Shown here piece by piece: positions 12,144 through 20,817 of a stretch of DNA of 51,665 nucleotides. Position 1 is the first letter of the stretch. Each line of letters opens with the position of its first letter. The notes under the pieces are model-generated. The model saw only the letters and a list, made by a program, of their open reading frames with translations, made no database searches and was not told where the DNA came from. The stretch is from Pelagibacteraceae bacterium AG-426-G09 (GTDB lineage: Bacteria > Pseudomonadota > Alphaproteobacteria > Pelagibacterales > Pelagibacteraceae). The stretch spans positions 1 to 51,665 of the forward strand of contig QCNR01000011.1 of the NCBI GenBank assembly GCA_003210075.1. The letters are read 5' to 3'. A program made the translations under genes and the position numbers.

Positions 12144-13394
12144 TTATTTTCTTATTTGACCTTTACCATAGACTTCATATTTATAACTTACAAGCTGTCC
12201 CAAGCCAACAGGCCCCCTTGGTGGCAAATTATTTGTTGATATACCAACCTCAGCTCCAAAGCCAAACTCTCCACCATCTGCAAATTGAGTCGATGAGTTA
12301 TGAATTCCTATTGAACTTTTGATATTTTTTAAAAAATAATCTGCCGCTTTTTTATCATCTGTAATGATAGCGTCAGTATGCATTGTTCCAAATTGATTAA
12401 TATGTTTAACAGCTTCGTTTAAGTTTTTGACTACTTTTGCAGAAATATTTGACGATAAGTATTCCGTAGACCAACTTTTGTTATTTGCTAAATTAGATTT
12501 GCCATCAAATAATTTTTTTATAGTTTTATCTGCAAAAATATTACATCCTTTTTTTTGTAAATTTTTTAAAACAGGATTAATAAATTTTTTAGCAATACTT
12601 TCGTGAAATAAAACTGTTTCCGTTGCTCCACATATACTTGTATTTCTCATTTTTGCATTTTCTAAAACCTTTATTGCCATTTTCAATTGTGCTTTTTTAT
12701 CTATAAAAGTATGACAAATTCCTTCTAAATGTCCTATGTATGGGACCGTAGATAATTCATCTACTTTTTTAACTAATGATTTACCTCCTCTTGGAACTAT
12801 TAAATCAATATAACCTTTCATTTTAGAAAGTAATTTATCTACTATTTTTCTATTTTTTGAGTTAATGAATTGGACATAATTTTGGTCAACTCCACAATTT
12901 TTTAAAGATAATCTAAATAAATTTGAAATAATTTTATTAGTATTAAACGCTTCTGATCCACCTCTTAAAATAACAGCATTTCCTGATTTAAAACAAAGAC
13001 TAGCAATATCTGAAGTTACATTTGGTCTACTCTCATAAACTACCGCAATTACTCCAATTGGAATTGTAACTTTTTTTAAAATTAATCCATTTGGCCTTTT
13101 CCATTTTTCGAGAATTTTATTAGTAGGGTCTTTTATTCTAATAATTTGATTTATTGATTTTATAATATTATTAATTTTTTTTTCATCTATCTCTAGTCTT
13201 TTAATCAAATTTTCTTTTAATTTTCTTTTCTTAGCGAATTTTATATCTTTATGATTTTCTTTTATAATTTTTTTTTTATTTTTTTTTAATAAACTTGAAA
13301 ATTTTTTTAATACTCTGTTTTTTTTGGTTGTATTAACTTTGCTATCAAAAGCTATTCTAGAGTTTCTCGTAATTTTTTGAAGATTTAATGTCAT
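12144..13394 (-). CDS. proA: Glutamate-5-semialdehyde dehydrogenase (gamma-glutamyl phosphate reductase)
   Basis: Second enzyme of proline synthesis; it reduces gamma-glutamyl phosphate with NADPH. The aldehyde-dehydrogenase fold is clear, with the catalytic cysteine in NTSICGATETVLFH. The open frame reaches 13415, but I place the start at ATG 13394: it lies 1 nt after the proB stop, with a GGAAG ribosome-binding site 6 nt upstream, giving 416 residues beginning MTLNLQKITRNS. The longer start would overlap proB by 20 nt. It follows proB, so the two act as a channelled pair. Confidence 0.94.
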   Translation of the reverse strand: MTLNLQKITRNSRIAFDSKVNTTKKNRVLKKFSSLLKKNKKKIIKENHKDIKFAKKRKLKENLIKRLEIDEKKINNIIKSINQIIRIKDPTNKILEKWKRPNGLILKKVTIPIGVIAVVYESRPNVTSDIASLCFKSGNAVILRGGSEAFNTNKIISNLFRLSLKNCGVDQNYVQFINSKNRKIVDKLLSKMKGYIDLIVPRGGKSLVKKVDELSTVPYIGHLEGICHTFIDKKAQLKMAIKVLENAKMRNTSICGATETVLFHESIAKKFINPVLKNLQKKGCNIFADKTIKKLFDGKSNLANNKSWSTEYLSSNISAKVVKNLNEAVKHINQFGTMHTDAIITDDKKAADYFLKNIKSSIGIHNSSTQFADGGEFGFGAEVGISTNNLPPRGPVGLGQLVSYKYEVYGKGQIRK

Positions 13395-13395
13395 A

Positions 13396-14502
13396 TTACA
13401 CTTCCACCATATCATCTTTATGAATAACTTCAGATTTAGATATATATCCTAAAATTTCACTTATTTTGCTAGAATGATGACCTTTTATCCTTAGAATTTC
13501 ATCAGAGTTAAATGAACTAAGTCCTCTTGCATGTTCATTCATATTCTTATCTAAAATTTTAACATGGTCTCCTTTATTAAATTTTCCATTTATACTTTTA
13601 ATTCCTGCTGCAAGAAGACTTTTTCCTTTTTTTAAAGCTTGAATAGCACCCTCATCGATAATCAATTCTCCTTTTGGTGAAATTGAACTAATTATCCATT
13701 TTTTTCTAGCATCTAATTTCGAAACTTTTGGCAAAAACCAAGTACAATTATTATTTTCAATTATATTTTTTATAGGTCTATTTATTAATCCATTTGCAAT
13801 AGCCATATAACAACCAGATATTTGGCAGATTTTTGCGGCTTCAATCTTTGTTTTCATTCCACCAGTTCCATGCTCACTAATATTTTTTGAAATATACTTC
13901 TCAATATTTTTATTTATTTCCTCAACATTGTTGATTAATTTTGCATTTTTATTTAATTTTGGATTCTTATCAAATAAACCATCCACATCTGATAATAATA
14001 TTAAACAGTCTGACCCAGAAATTTGAGCAACACGGGAAGCTAACCTGTCATTATCACCATATTTTATTTCGGAAGTAGCGATACTATCATTTTCGTTTAC
14101 TAAAGGAATAAATCCAAGATCAAATAAATTGTCAAATGTACGTTTTGCATTTATTGCTCTTCTTCTTATTTCTGTATCTTCAAGTGTTAAAAGGATTTGG
14201 GAAAGGTTTAATTTAGACTTTTTAAATATTTCATTAAAAAGATTCATAAGTTCAATTTGACCAATAGATGCAACGGCTTGACTTTTATCAAGTTTTAAAT
14301 TTATTTTGCTTATATTGAGTTTTTTACAACCCAAGGCAATGGCACCTGAGCTAACTATAATTATTCTTTTTTTATTTTTAACTAATTCTCTAATATCTTT
14401 CGCAAAATCTAATAACCACCTTTTTCTTATATTTTTCTTATCATCAATTAATAGAGATGAGCCTATTTTAATAACTATTTGTTTAGAATTATTTAAATAC
14501 AT
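13396..14502 (-). CDS. proB: Glutamate 5-kinase with C-terminal PUA domain
   Basis: First, usually feedback-controlled step of proline synthesis. The amino-acid kinase domain starts with VIKIGSSLLID and includes ATSEIKYGDNDRLAS and the GTGGMKTKIEAA motif. A PUA domain occupies roughly the last 90 residues (GELIIDEGAIQALKKGKSLL onward). The 368 residues are normal. It overlaps the end of obgE by 14 nt and is followed by proA. Confidence 0.95.
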   Translation of the reverse strand: MYLNNSKQIVIKIGSSLLIDDKKNIRKRWLLDFAKDIRELVKNKKRIIIVSSGAIALGCKKLNISKINLKLDKSQAVASIGQIELMNLFNEIFKKSKLNLSQILLTLEDTEIRRRAINAKRTFDNLFDLGFIPLVNENDSIATSEIKYGDNDRLASRVAQISGSDCLILLSDVDGLFDKNPKLNKNAKLINNVEEINKNIEKYISKNISEHGTGGMKTKIEAAKICQISGCYMAIANGLINRPIKNIIENNNCTWFLPKVSKLDARKKWIISSISPKGELIIDEGAIQALKKGKSLLAAGIKSINGKFNKGDHVKILDKNMNEHARGLSSFNSDEILRIKGHHSSKISEILGYISKSEVIHKDDMVEV

Positions 14503-15475
14503 ATCCTAATAAGCTTGACTTGATTTTTGAAATTAGTTTTTTATCTGTATTAGATAAAATACTAACCTTTTTCTTAATTTTTTCCTCAAAAAATTTAATT
14601 TTTTCTTTTAATTCATCTTTATTAATTAAATCTACTTTATTAAAAACAATAATCTCTTTTTTTTTGACCAAATTATTACTGTATTTTTTTAACTCATTTC
14701 TAATTTGCTTATAAGATGTTACTAAGTCATCTTCTGTGGCATCGATCATATGTAACAAAATTTTACATCTTTCGATGTGTTTAAGAAATTTGATCCCTAA
14801 GCCAACACCTTCATGCGCGCCCTCAATTAATCCGGGAATATCTGCTAATGTTATTTCTTTATCATCATAAACGGCCACTCCTAAATTTGGGTTAAGGGTG
14901 GTAAATTTATAGTTTGCAATTTTTGGACGCGCACTTGTTATAACAGAGAGAAGAGTTGACTTTCCTGCATTTGGCAAACCTACAATTCCTATATCTGCAA
15001 TTGTTTTTAGTTGTAACCACATCCAGAATTCTTCACCAATTGTACCTTTCGTAAATTTTCTTGGAGCTCTATTCGTTGAAGATTTAAATCTTGTGTTTCC
15101 TAAACCACCTTTCCCACCTATTGCAGCAACATATTCCTCATGTTCTTTTTTAAAATCAAATACTAGTGTTTTATTATCTTCTTCGAAAACTTGCGTTCCT
15201 ATAGGAACTTTTAAAATTAGGTCTTCACCACCACGTCCAGTTCGATTTTGACCTTTACCATCCTCACCTCTTTTAGCCTTAAAGTGTTGTTGGTATCTAT
15301 AATCAATAAGTGTGTTTAAATTTCTTTCTGATTTAAGTATGACAGAACCACCTTTACCACCATCACCTCCATCAGGTCCTCCAAATTCTATAAACTTTTC
15401 TCGCCTAAAACTAGGAGAGCCAGAACCACCGTCTCCTGCTTTAATAAATATCTTTACCTGATCTAGGAATTTCAT
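14489..15475 (-). CDS. obgE: Obg-family GTPase
   Basis: Ribosome-associated GTPase needed for large-subunit assembly and stress responses. The glycine-rich Obg fold spans about residues 1-158 (KIFIKAGDGGSGSPSFRREK and further GGxGG repeats). The G domain has G1 GLPNAGKST, G3 DIPG and G4 FNKVD (NKxD). At 328 residues there is no room for the C-terminal OCT domain of some homologues. It lies 37 nt after rpmA, the usual rplU-rpmA-obgE order. Confidence 0.96.
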   Translation of the reverse strand: MKFLDQVKIFIKAGDGGSGSPSFRREKFIEFGGPDGGDGGKGGSVILKSERNLNTLIDYRYQQHFKAKRGEDGKGQNRTGRGGEDLILKVPIGTQVFEEDNKTLVFDFKKEHEEYVAAIGGKGGLGNTRFKSSTNRAPRKFTKGTIGEEFWMWLQLKTIADIGIVGLPNAGKSTLLSVITSARPKIANYKFTTLNPNLGVAVYDDKEITLADIPGLIEGAHEGVGLGIKFLKHIERCKILLHMIDATEDDLVTSYKQIRNELKKYSNNLVKKKEIIVFNKVDLINKDELKEKIKFFEEKIKKKVSILSNTDKKLISKIKSSLLGYVFK

Positions 15476-15512
15476 AAAACAACCTTTTTACTAGAATTTA
15501 GTTGTAAGTAAA

Positions 15513-15767
15513 TTAATTGGGTTTTACAGAAACGAAAGTTCTGTCTGATTTAGATTTTTTAAACTCTACTTTCCCTTTTATTAATGAGAAAATTGAATGG
15601 TCTTTTCCCATCCCAACGTGCTCTCCAGGAAAAATTTTAGTTCCTCTTTGTCTTACAATAATATTTCCAGGGTTCACGAACTGGCCACCGAATCTTTTTA
15701 CGCCAAGCCGTCTACCAGCACTATCTCTTCCATTACGCGACGATCCACCTGCTTTTTTTGTTGCCAT
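15513..15767 (-). CDS. rpmA: 50S ribosomal protein bL27
   Basis: Large-subunit protein whose N-terminus reaches the peptidyl-transferase centre. The 84 residues begin [16 protein letters not shown], followed by [12 protein letters not shown], both diagnostic. There is no N-terminal extension that would need proteolytic removal. It lies 3 nt after rplU. Confidence 0.98.
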   Translation of the reverse strand: MATKKAGGSSRNGRDSAGRRLGVKRFGGQFVNPGNIIVRQRGTKIFPGEHVGMGKDHSIFSLIKGKVEFKKSKSDRTFVSVKPN

Positions 15768-15770
15768 AAT

Positions 15771-16136
15771 TTATTTTGCTTCTACCTTTTTTTCTTTAGA
15801 TGCTTCGGCAAAAACGCCTCCATCTTTGTTAAATATTTTATTAATTTTAATTAATGAATATTGTTGTCTGTGTCCATTTTTTCTTCTTGAGTTTTGTCTT
15901 CTTCTTTTTTTAAAAACAAGAACCGTTCTATTCTTCCCATTTTTAACAAGTTGAGCTTCTACTTTTGCACCCTTAATGAATGGAGCACCAACTTCGAGAT
16001 TATTGTCATCGCCATAAGCTAAAACATCGTTGAATTCTATTTTATCTTTTGCATCTTTTAATCTTTCAATTTTAAGGATATCACTAGCCTTAACTTTATA
16101 TTGTTTACCACCTGTTTGAATTACTGCAAAAGTCAT
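15771..16136 (-). CDS. rplU: 50S ribosomal protein bL21
   Basis: Large-subunit protein that binds 23S rRNA next to bL20. The opening MTFAVIQTGGKQYKV and the central RRRQNSRRKNGHRQQYS are typical. At 121 residues it carries a Lys/Glu-rich tail of about 20 residues (from DGGVFAEASKEKK) beyond the normal end, a feature common in alphaproteobacterial L21. It is the first gene of the rplU-rpmA-obgE unit and has a good promoter directly upstream. Confidence 0.97.
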   Translation of the reverse strand: MTFAVIQTGGKQYKVKASDILKIERLKDAKDKIEFNDVLAYGDDNNLEVGAPFIKGAKVEAQLVKNGKNRTVLVFKKRRRQNSRRKNGHRQQYSLIKINKIFNKDGGVFAEASKEKKVEAK

Positions 16137-16153
16137 AATTAAATTTTTTCAGC

Positions 16154-16181
16154 AATATAGATCTAGAACCTATATAGTCAA
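16154..16181 (-). promoter_or_regulatory. Candidate sigma-70 promoter of rplU
   Basis: On the minus strand TTGACT (16181-16176), a 16-bp spacer, then TATATT (16159-16154). The predicted start near 16147 leaves a leader of only about 10 nt before the rplU ATG at 16136. This is one of the best promoter matches in the window. Confidence 0.6.
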
Positions 16182-16191
16182 GTTATATAAC

Positions 16192-16953
16192 TTAAAAATT
16201 ATCCTTTAAATCTCTTAATTTTGCAAAGGTTTCGATTGGATCACTTGAATTTATACCTAAATGTTTTTGAATCTCTAAATTATTTGACCTTAAAAAAATA
16301 TTACATGAAAGTTCATCGGCTAATATTGAAGGGATAGTAGGCATTCCATTATTAATATTTTTATTTATTTTTTCAATTTTTCTAACAAGGTTGGAGTTGT
16401 TTTTATCAATACTTAGACAAAAATCAGAATTTTTTTTTGTGTATTCGTGACCACAATAAATTTTAGTATCATGTGGAAACTTTTTTAATTTATTTAACGA
16501 TTGATACATTTCTTCATAAGTTCCTTCAAATATTCGTCCACATCCTAACGAGAACAAAGTATCTCCTGTAAATAGAGCATTTAATTTTTTAATATAAATA
16601 CATATATGACCAGATGTATGACCTGGGATATGTTTTATTTCACATTCAAACAATTCATTTTTCCATTTTTCGTTATCTTTTAAACCAATATCTATGTCAG
16701 GAATTCTATGTTTATCTTTTTCAAAACCTACTACTTTACAACTGTATTTTTCTTTCAATTTTTGATTACCACCTACGTGATCATAATGATGATGGGTATT
16801 AAAAATATATTTTAATACTAGTTTATTTTGTTCAATTTGATTGATTATCGGGTCAGCTTCACTTGGGTCAATTACTGCTGCAGATAATGTTTTTTCATTA
16901 AAAATTATATAGGAATAATTATCAGTTAAACACTTAATTATTTTAATTTTCAT
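16192..16953 (-). CDS. gloB: Hydroxyacylglutathione hydrolase (glyoxalase II)
   Basis: Metallo-beta-lactamase-fold enzyme that hydrolyses S-lactoylglutathione to lactate and glutathione, the second step of methylglyoxal detoxification. The metal ligands are in THHHYDHVGG (HxHxDH), GHTSGH, FTGDTLFSLGCGR and the final CGHEYT. The C-terminal substrate-binding domain is present, ending ETFAKLRDLKDNF. The 253 residues are normal. Its start abuts the metW stop, so it is co-transcribed with metX-metW. Confidence 0.93.
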   Translation of the reverse strand: MKIKIIKCLTDNYSYIIFNEKTLSAAVIDPSEADPIINQIEQNKLVLKYIFNTHHHYDHVGGNQKLKEKYSCKVVGFEKDKHRIPDIDIGLKDNEKWKNELFECEIKHIPGHTSGHICIYIKKLNALFTGDTLFSLGCGRIFEGTYEEMYQSLNKLKKFPHDTKIYCGHEYTKKNSDFCLSIDKNNSNLVRKIEKINKNINNGMPTIPSILADELSCNIFLRSNNLEIQKHLGINSSDPIETFAKLRDLKDNF

Positions 16954-17562
16954 TTAATTTTCAATTAGAAAAATTCCTAAATCAGAAAAAAAATTTCTTG
17001 TACCTAAATTACTTTTTGAAATATCTAACACCTTTTCTTGATTTAAAGCTAAAGATTTAATGAATTTTATTTTTTTACTATCACAAAAATTAAAAAAATC
17101 CTTGATTGTACACATATGTAGGTTTGGAGTATTATACCATTCATGAGGTAAACTTTTAGTTACAGGCATTGTTCCTTTTAAAAGTAAATCAATTCTAACT
17201 TTCCAATGACCAAAGTTAGGTATAGTAACTATAGCTTTCTTTCCTACTCTTAATAACTCATCTAAAACTTTTTCTGGGTTCAAAAATGCTTGCAAAGTTT
17301 GACTAAGAATCACAAAATCAAAAGAAGAATCTGGAAACTGAAATAAATCGCTTTCTGCATCACCTTCAATAACCGTTAATCCTTTCGATATACATTTCTG
17401 AACATTAGTTTTTGAAATTTCAATACCTCTAATATCTTGACTTATATTATTTAATATAAAGCTCATAAGTTCTCCATCTCCACATCCAACATCAAGGATT
17501 CTTGAGTTTTTTTCTATTAGGTTAGAGATGATTCTAAATTCTTTTTTCATGTAATCTTTCAT
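16954..17562 (-). CDS. metW: MetW methyltransferase-like protein
   Basis: SAM-binding-fold protein found beside metX in proteobacteria. It is needed together with MetX for efficient homoserine acylation in some species, though its chemistry is not settled. Motif I ILDVGCGDGEL lies at about residues 20-30. The 202 residues contain the family's HWKVRIDLLLKGTMPVT and HEWYNTPNLHMCTIKDF stretches. The ATG at 17562 overlaps the metX end by 29 nt; a second ATG at 17550 (MKKEFRI) is also possible. Confidence 0.9.
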   Translation of the reverse strand: MKDYMKKEFRIISNLIEKNSRILDVGCGDGELMSFILNNISQDIRGIEISKTNVQKCISKGLTVIEGDAESDLFQFPDSSFDFVILSQTLQAFLNPEKVLDELLRVGKKAIVTIPNFGHWKVRIDLLLKGTMPVTKSLPHEWYNTPNLHMCTIKDFFNFCDSKKIKFIKSLALNQEKVLDISKSNLGTRNFFSDLGIFLIEN

Positions 17563-18667
17563 ATGAAGTATTTAAAAAATTTCCCAATGTTTTAAGAAAG
17601 TCTGGAACATTTAGTAAAAAAGAGTCGTGACCTTTGTCTGATTCTATTTCTACAAATCCCACATCCGCTCCAATAGAATTTAATGCAATAACTATTTCTT
17701 TGTTTTCAGGAGTTGGATACAGCCAATCTGAAGTAAAAGACATTATAAAGAATTTGGTTTTACTTTTTTCAAAAGCTTTAGATAAATTTCCACCAAATTT
17801 TTTATTAAGATCAAAATAATCCATTGCTCTAGTTATATAAAGATAACTATTTGCATCAAATCTATCTACAAAAACTGAACCTTGATGTCTTAAATAGCTT
17901 TCAATTTGAAAATCAGCATCAAAACTAAATTTTAAATCATCTCTCTCTTGAAGTTTTCTTCCAAATTTTTCTTGCAGGGCATCTTTTGATAAATAAGTAA
18001 TATGAGCAGCCATTCTTGCTACAGATAAACCTTTATTTGGAGAATTATTTGTCTCTTCGTATTTTCCATTTTGCCAATTTGAATCTGCCATTATTGCCTG
18101 TCTTCCAAGCTCATTAAATCCAATATTTTGTGCAGAATGGTTGGATGTACAAGCGATTGGTACAGCTGTATGAGATGCATTAGGATAATTAGCTACAAAT
18201 TGTAAAACTTGCATTCCACCCATTGATCCACCTGTTACACAAAATAATTTTTCTATTTTAAAATGTTTTAATAAAAAATATTGAGCATTAACCATATCGT
18301 TAATTGTAATAACCGGAAAATCATTTCCATAAGGTTTTCCTGTTTTCTTATTCAGGCTGCTTGGACCAAATGATCCCATACAACCACCCAAAACATTTGC
18401 ACAAATTACAAAATATTTATTTGTATCAATTGCCTTACCTTTACCAAGAGCATATTTCCACCACCCGTCCTTTTTAGTTATAGGATTTATATCTGTTGCA
18501 AACTGATCTCCAGTTAAGGCGTGAAATACTAAAATGGCGTTATCCTTTTTAGAATTTAATTTACCATAGGTTTCATAAGCTATCGGAAAATCAGATATTG
18601 TCTGACCACAATCAAGCTTAAGTTGATCTTTCACAATTATATTTTTTATATTATCAAATTTACTCAT
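17534..18667 (-). CDS. metX: Homoserine O-acyltransferase MetX
   Basis: Alpha/beta-hydrolase-fold enzyme that activates homoserine for methionine synthesis. The nucleophile Ser is in VTGGSMGGMQVLQF, and the Asp and His of the triad are near TSDWLYPTPE and SDKGHDSFLL. The 377 residues are typical. MetX homologues may use acetyl-CoA or succinyl-CoA; I cannot decide from sequence alone. A SAM-II riboswitch precedes it, so expression should fall when SAM is plentiful. The leader has no clear Shine-Dalgarno, only a run of nine A just before the ATG. Confidence 0.94.
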   Translation of the reverse strand: MSKFDNIKNIIVKDQLKLDCGQTISDFPIAYETYGKLNSKKDNAILVFHALTGDQFATDINPITKKDGWWKYALGKGKAIDTNKYFVICANVLGGCMGSFGPSSLNKKTGKPYGNDFPVITINDMVNAQYFLLKHFKIEKLFCVTGGSMGGMQVLQFVANYPNASHTAVPIACTSNHSAQNIGFNELGRQAIMADSNWQNGKYEETNNSPNKGLSVARMAAHITYLSKDALQEKFGRKLQERDDLKFSFDADFQIESYLRHQGSVFVDRFDANSYLYITRAMDYFDLNKKFGGNLSKAFEKSKTKFFIMSFTSDWLYPTPENKEIVIALNSIGADVGFVEIESDKGHDSFLLNVPDFLKTLGNFLNTSYERLHEKRI

Positions 18668-18702
18668 GTTTTTTTTTGATCTATGAATTGTGAGAAAAAA
18701 AA

Positions 18703-18755
18703 CTTATTTAGCGGTTTTTTTATTGCGCTCGCAATTCAGATAAATCAGCGCCTGA
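18703..18755 (-). ncRNA. SAM-II riboswitch upstream of metX
   Basis: The minus strand reads GGCGCUGAUUUAUCUGAAUU, then GCGAGCGC, an A-rich joining strand and GCUAAA. This matches the known SAM-II pattern of a P1 stem, the GAUUUA loop and a downstream GCUAAA pseudoknot strand. P1 here is 18751-18747 paired with 18729-18725 (GCGCU/AGCGC). The pseudoknot strand is 18712-18707. It lies about 40 nt before the metX ATG, where SAM-II is classically found in alphaproteobacteria. Confidence 0.9.
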
Positions 18756-18757
18756 AA

Positions 18758-18786
18758 TTACTACTAAATACAAATTTATATGTCAA
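18758..18786 (-). promoter_or_regulatory. Candidate promoter of the metX riboswitch leader
   Basis: On the minus strand a perfect TTGACA (18786-18781) is followed after 17 bp by TAGTAA (18763-18758). The predicted transcription start at about 18751 is exactly the first base of the SAM-II P1 stem, which supports the call despite the weak -10. Confidence 0.55.
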
Positions 18787-18839
18787 ACGTTAAAATATAT
18801 TCCTGTTAAATGTTTATTTTTTTTATATAAGCTTTTAAA

Positions 18840-19925
18840 ATGAGTGTTCCAAAATTTAAAAATATAAAAATAGAGGCCTACAAACCTGGAAAATCAGTAA
18901 TTAATAAAAATACAAATTATATTAAATTATCAGCTAACGAGTCCTCATTGGGAATTAGTCCAAATGTAAGAAAAATTTTCAAAAATAAAAATTTAATTAC
19001 AAATAGATATCCGGATAGTAAGTCCAAACTCCTTAGAAAAGCAATTTCAAAACAAAACAAATGTGATTTCGATAAAATAATTTGTGGTTCTGGGTCAGAC
19101 GAAATTATACAAATGATTTGCCAATTATATTTAAATAAAAATGATGAAGTAATTTTGTCTGAGTATAGTTTTTTAATGTACAGAATTTATTCAAAAATTG
19201 TTGGTGCAAAAGTAAGATTTTCAAAAGAAAATAACTTTAAAATATCAATTTCAAATATTCTTAAAAAAGTAACAAATAAAACAAAGATAGTATTCATTGC
19301 AAATCCAAATAATCCTACGGGGACTTATTTATCAAGGTCTGAGTTAATAACTTTGAGGAAGAAACTAAATAAAAAAATTCTTTTAGTTATCGATGATGCA
19401 TATTATGAATATAATTTGAATAAAGATTATATTTCTGGATTAGATTTATTTAAGAGTTCAAAAAATGTTTTTGTTTTAAGAACATTTTCTAAGATCCACG
19501 GACTAGCCTCATTGAGAATTGGTTGGGGTTATGGTGATAAAAAAATTATTAATGCACTTTATAAAATTAAGCCTCCATTTAATGTAAACTATTTTGCTGA
19601 ACTTTGTGCAACAAAAGCTATTTCAGACAAAAAGTTCATAAAAAAATCTATAAAACACAATATTTTTTGGGGTAATAAAATTAAAAATGTTTTTGAAAAT
19701 TATAAAGTATCTTCAAATGAAGTTGCTTGTAATTTCTTCTTGTTAAATTTTAAAAAAAGTAAAATTTCATCCAAAGCTTTTATGAAAAGACTTATAGATA
19801 ACAGAATTATTGTTAGAAGTATGGAGGAGTATAAAATTAAAAATTGTTTAAGATTAAGTATTGGAAATTCTAAAGAAAACAAGTATCTACTTAAAGTTGT
19901 AAAAAAAATTTTTGAAAATGTTTAA
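18840..19925 (+). CDS. hisC: Histidinol-phosphate / aromatic aminotransferase family protein
   Basis: PLP-dependent class I/II aminotransferase. Members transaminate histidinol phosphate and often also phenylalanine and tyrosine precursors. The 361 residues show the LSANESSLG start region, ANPNNPTGTYLS (substrate loop), VIDDAYYEY and the PLP lysine in RTFSKIHGLASLRIGWGYG. It is translated with the tyrosine-pathway gene tyrC (8-nt overlap), so an aromatic aminotransferase role is likely, as in other alphaproteobacterial hisC2-tyrC pairs. A histidine role cannot be excluded. Confidence 0.88.
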   Translation: MSVPKFKNIKIEAYKPGKSVINKNTNYIKLSANESSLGISPNVRKIFKNKNLITNRYPDSKSKLLRKAISKQNKCDFDKIICGSGSDEIIQMICQLYLNKNDEVILSEYSFLMYRIYSKIVGAKVRFSKENNFKISISNILKKVTNKTKIVFIANPNNPTGTYLSRSELITLRKKLNKKILLVIDDAYYEYNLNKDYISGLDLFKSSKNVFVLRTFSKIHGLASLRIGWGYGDKKIINALYKIKPPFNVNYFAELCATKAISDKKFIKKSIKHNIFWGNKIKNVFENYKVSSNEVACNFFLLNFKKSKISSKAFMKRLIDNRIIVRSMEEYKIKNCLRLSIGNSKENKYLLKVVKKIFENV

Positions 19926-20817
19926 AAATATTCTGATTATTGGATGTGGTATGATCGGATCTTCTATTCTTAGAGGGGCGACTAGCCAAAAATTATGCAA
20001 ATCAATTTTCGTATTTGAAAAAAATTCCAAATACAAAAAACAAATAAAAAAAATTAATAAAAAAACAATATTAATTAAAAAACTCAATAAAGAAATAAAT
20101 AAAATGGATCTAATTATAGTCTCTACACCAATGAGCGAATATGAAAAAATAATTCTAAATCTTAATAAAAATTTGAGCGACAAAACCTTAATCACTGATG
20201 TTGGATCAACAAGAGCAAACGTTGCAAAATTAATTAAAGAAAAATTATCTAAAAAATTAAATTGGATAATGAGTCATCCTATTTCAGGTTCAGAAGCAAG
20301 TGGTCCAAAATACGGGAGTAAAAATTTATTTAAAAATAAATGGTGTATTTTGATAAAAAATAAGAAAAAAAAATTAATGGAAAAAAAGTTGGCTAGATTT
20401 TGGAAAAAATTAGGATCTAAAGTTTTGTTCATGAATGAGGAAGAACATGATAAAATTTTTGCAGTTACTAGTCATCTACCTCACTTAATTGCATATAATC
20501 TAATTAAAACTTCTCAAGATTTCCAAAAGACAAACAAAAAAAATATAATTAAATATAGTGCAGGCGGATTAAGAGATTTTTCAAGGATCGCAGCATCAAA
20601 TGAAATTATGTGGAGAGATGTATTTTTTAATAATAGTAAAAATATGTCTAAAATAATTGATTTATTTATCAAAAATTTAAAAAATTTTAAAACTGATATT
20701 AATAAAAAAAGAAATTCTTTACTGCTAGATAAGCTTAAAAAATCTAAAAGAGTAAGACAACAAATTTTGTCACTAAAACAAGATATTAGTAAACCAGACT
20801 TCGGTAGAGAAAATTAG
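19918..20817 (+). CDS. tyrC: Prephenate/arogenate dehydrogenase (TyrA/TyrC family)
   Basis: NAD(P)-dependent oxidative decarboxylase of tyrosine synthesis. The Rossmann motif GCGMIGSS is at the very N-terminus. Later come STPMSEYE, TDVGSTRANV, the MSHPISGSEASG motif with its catalytic His, and TSHLPHLIAY. I start at ATG 19918 (299 residues, MFKNILIIGCG), which overlaps hisC by 8 nt; a TTG at 19912 adds two residues. Prephenate versus arogenate preference cannot be told. Its last 4 nt overlap the NlpC/P60 gene on the other strand. Confidence 0.88.
   Translation: MFKNILIIGCGMIGSSILRGATSQKLCKSIFVFEKNSKYKKQIKKINKKTILIKKLNKEINKMDLIIVSTPMSEYEKIILNLNKNLSDKTLITDVGSTRANVAKLIKEKLSKKLNWIMSHPISGSEASGPKYGSKNLFKNKWCILIKNKKKKLMEKKLARFWKKLGSKVLFMNEEEHDKIFAVTSHLPHLIAYNLIKTSQDFQKTNKKNIIKYSAGGLRDFSRIAASNEIMWRDVFFNNSKNMSKIIDLFIKNLKNFKTDINKKRNSLLLDKLKKSKRVRQQILSLKQDISKPDFGREN

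Noticed and set aside
15517..15954. 145-codon plus-strand open frame across rpmA and rplU
   Set aside because: It is antisense to two certain ribosomal protein genes and shows no recognisable protein; it is a shadow of their codon pattern.
18787..18839. Second riboswitch (SAM-V) or structured leader before hisC
   Set aside because: The stretch is plain AT-rich DNA with no GC-containing stems; the only aptamer in this gap is SAM-II on the other strand.
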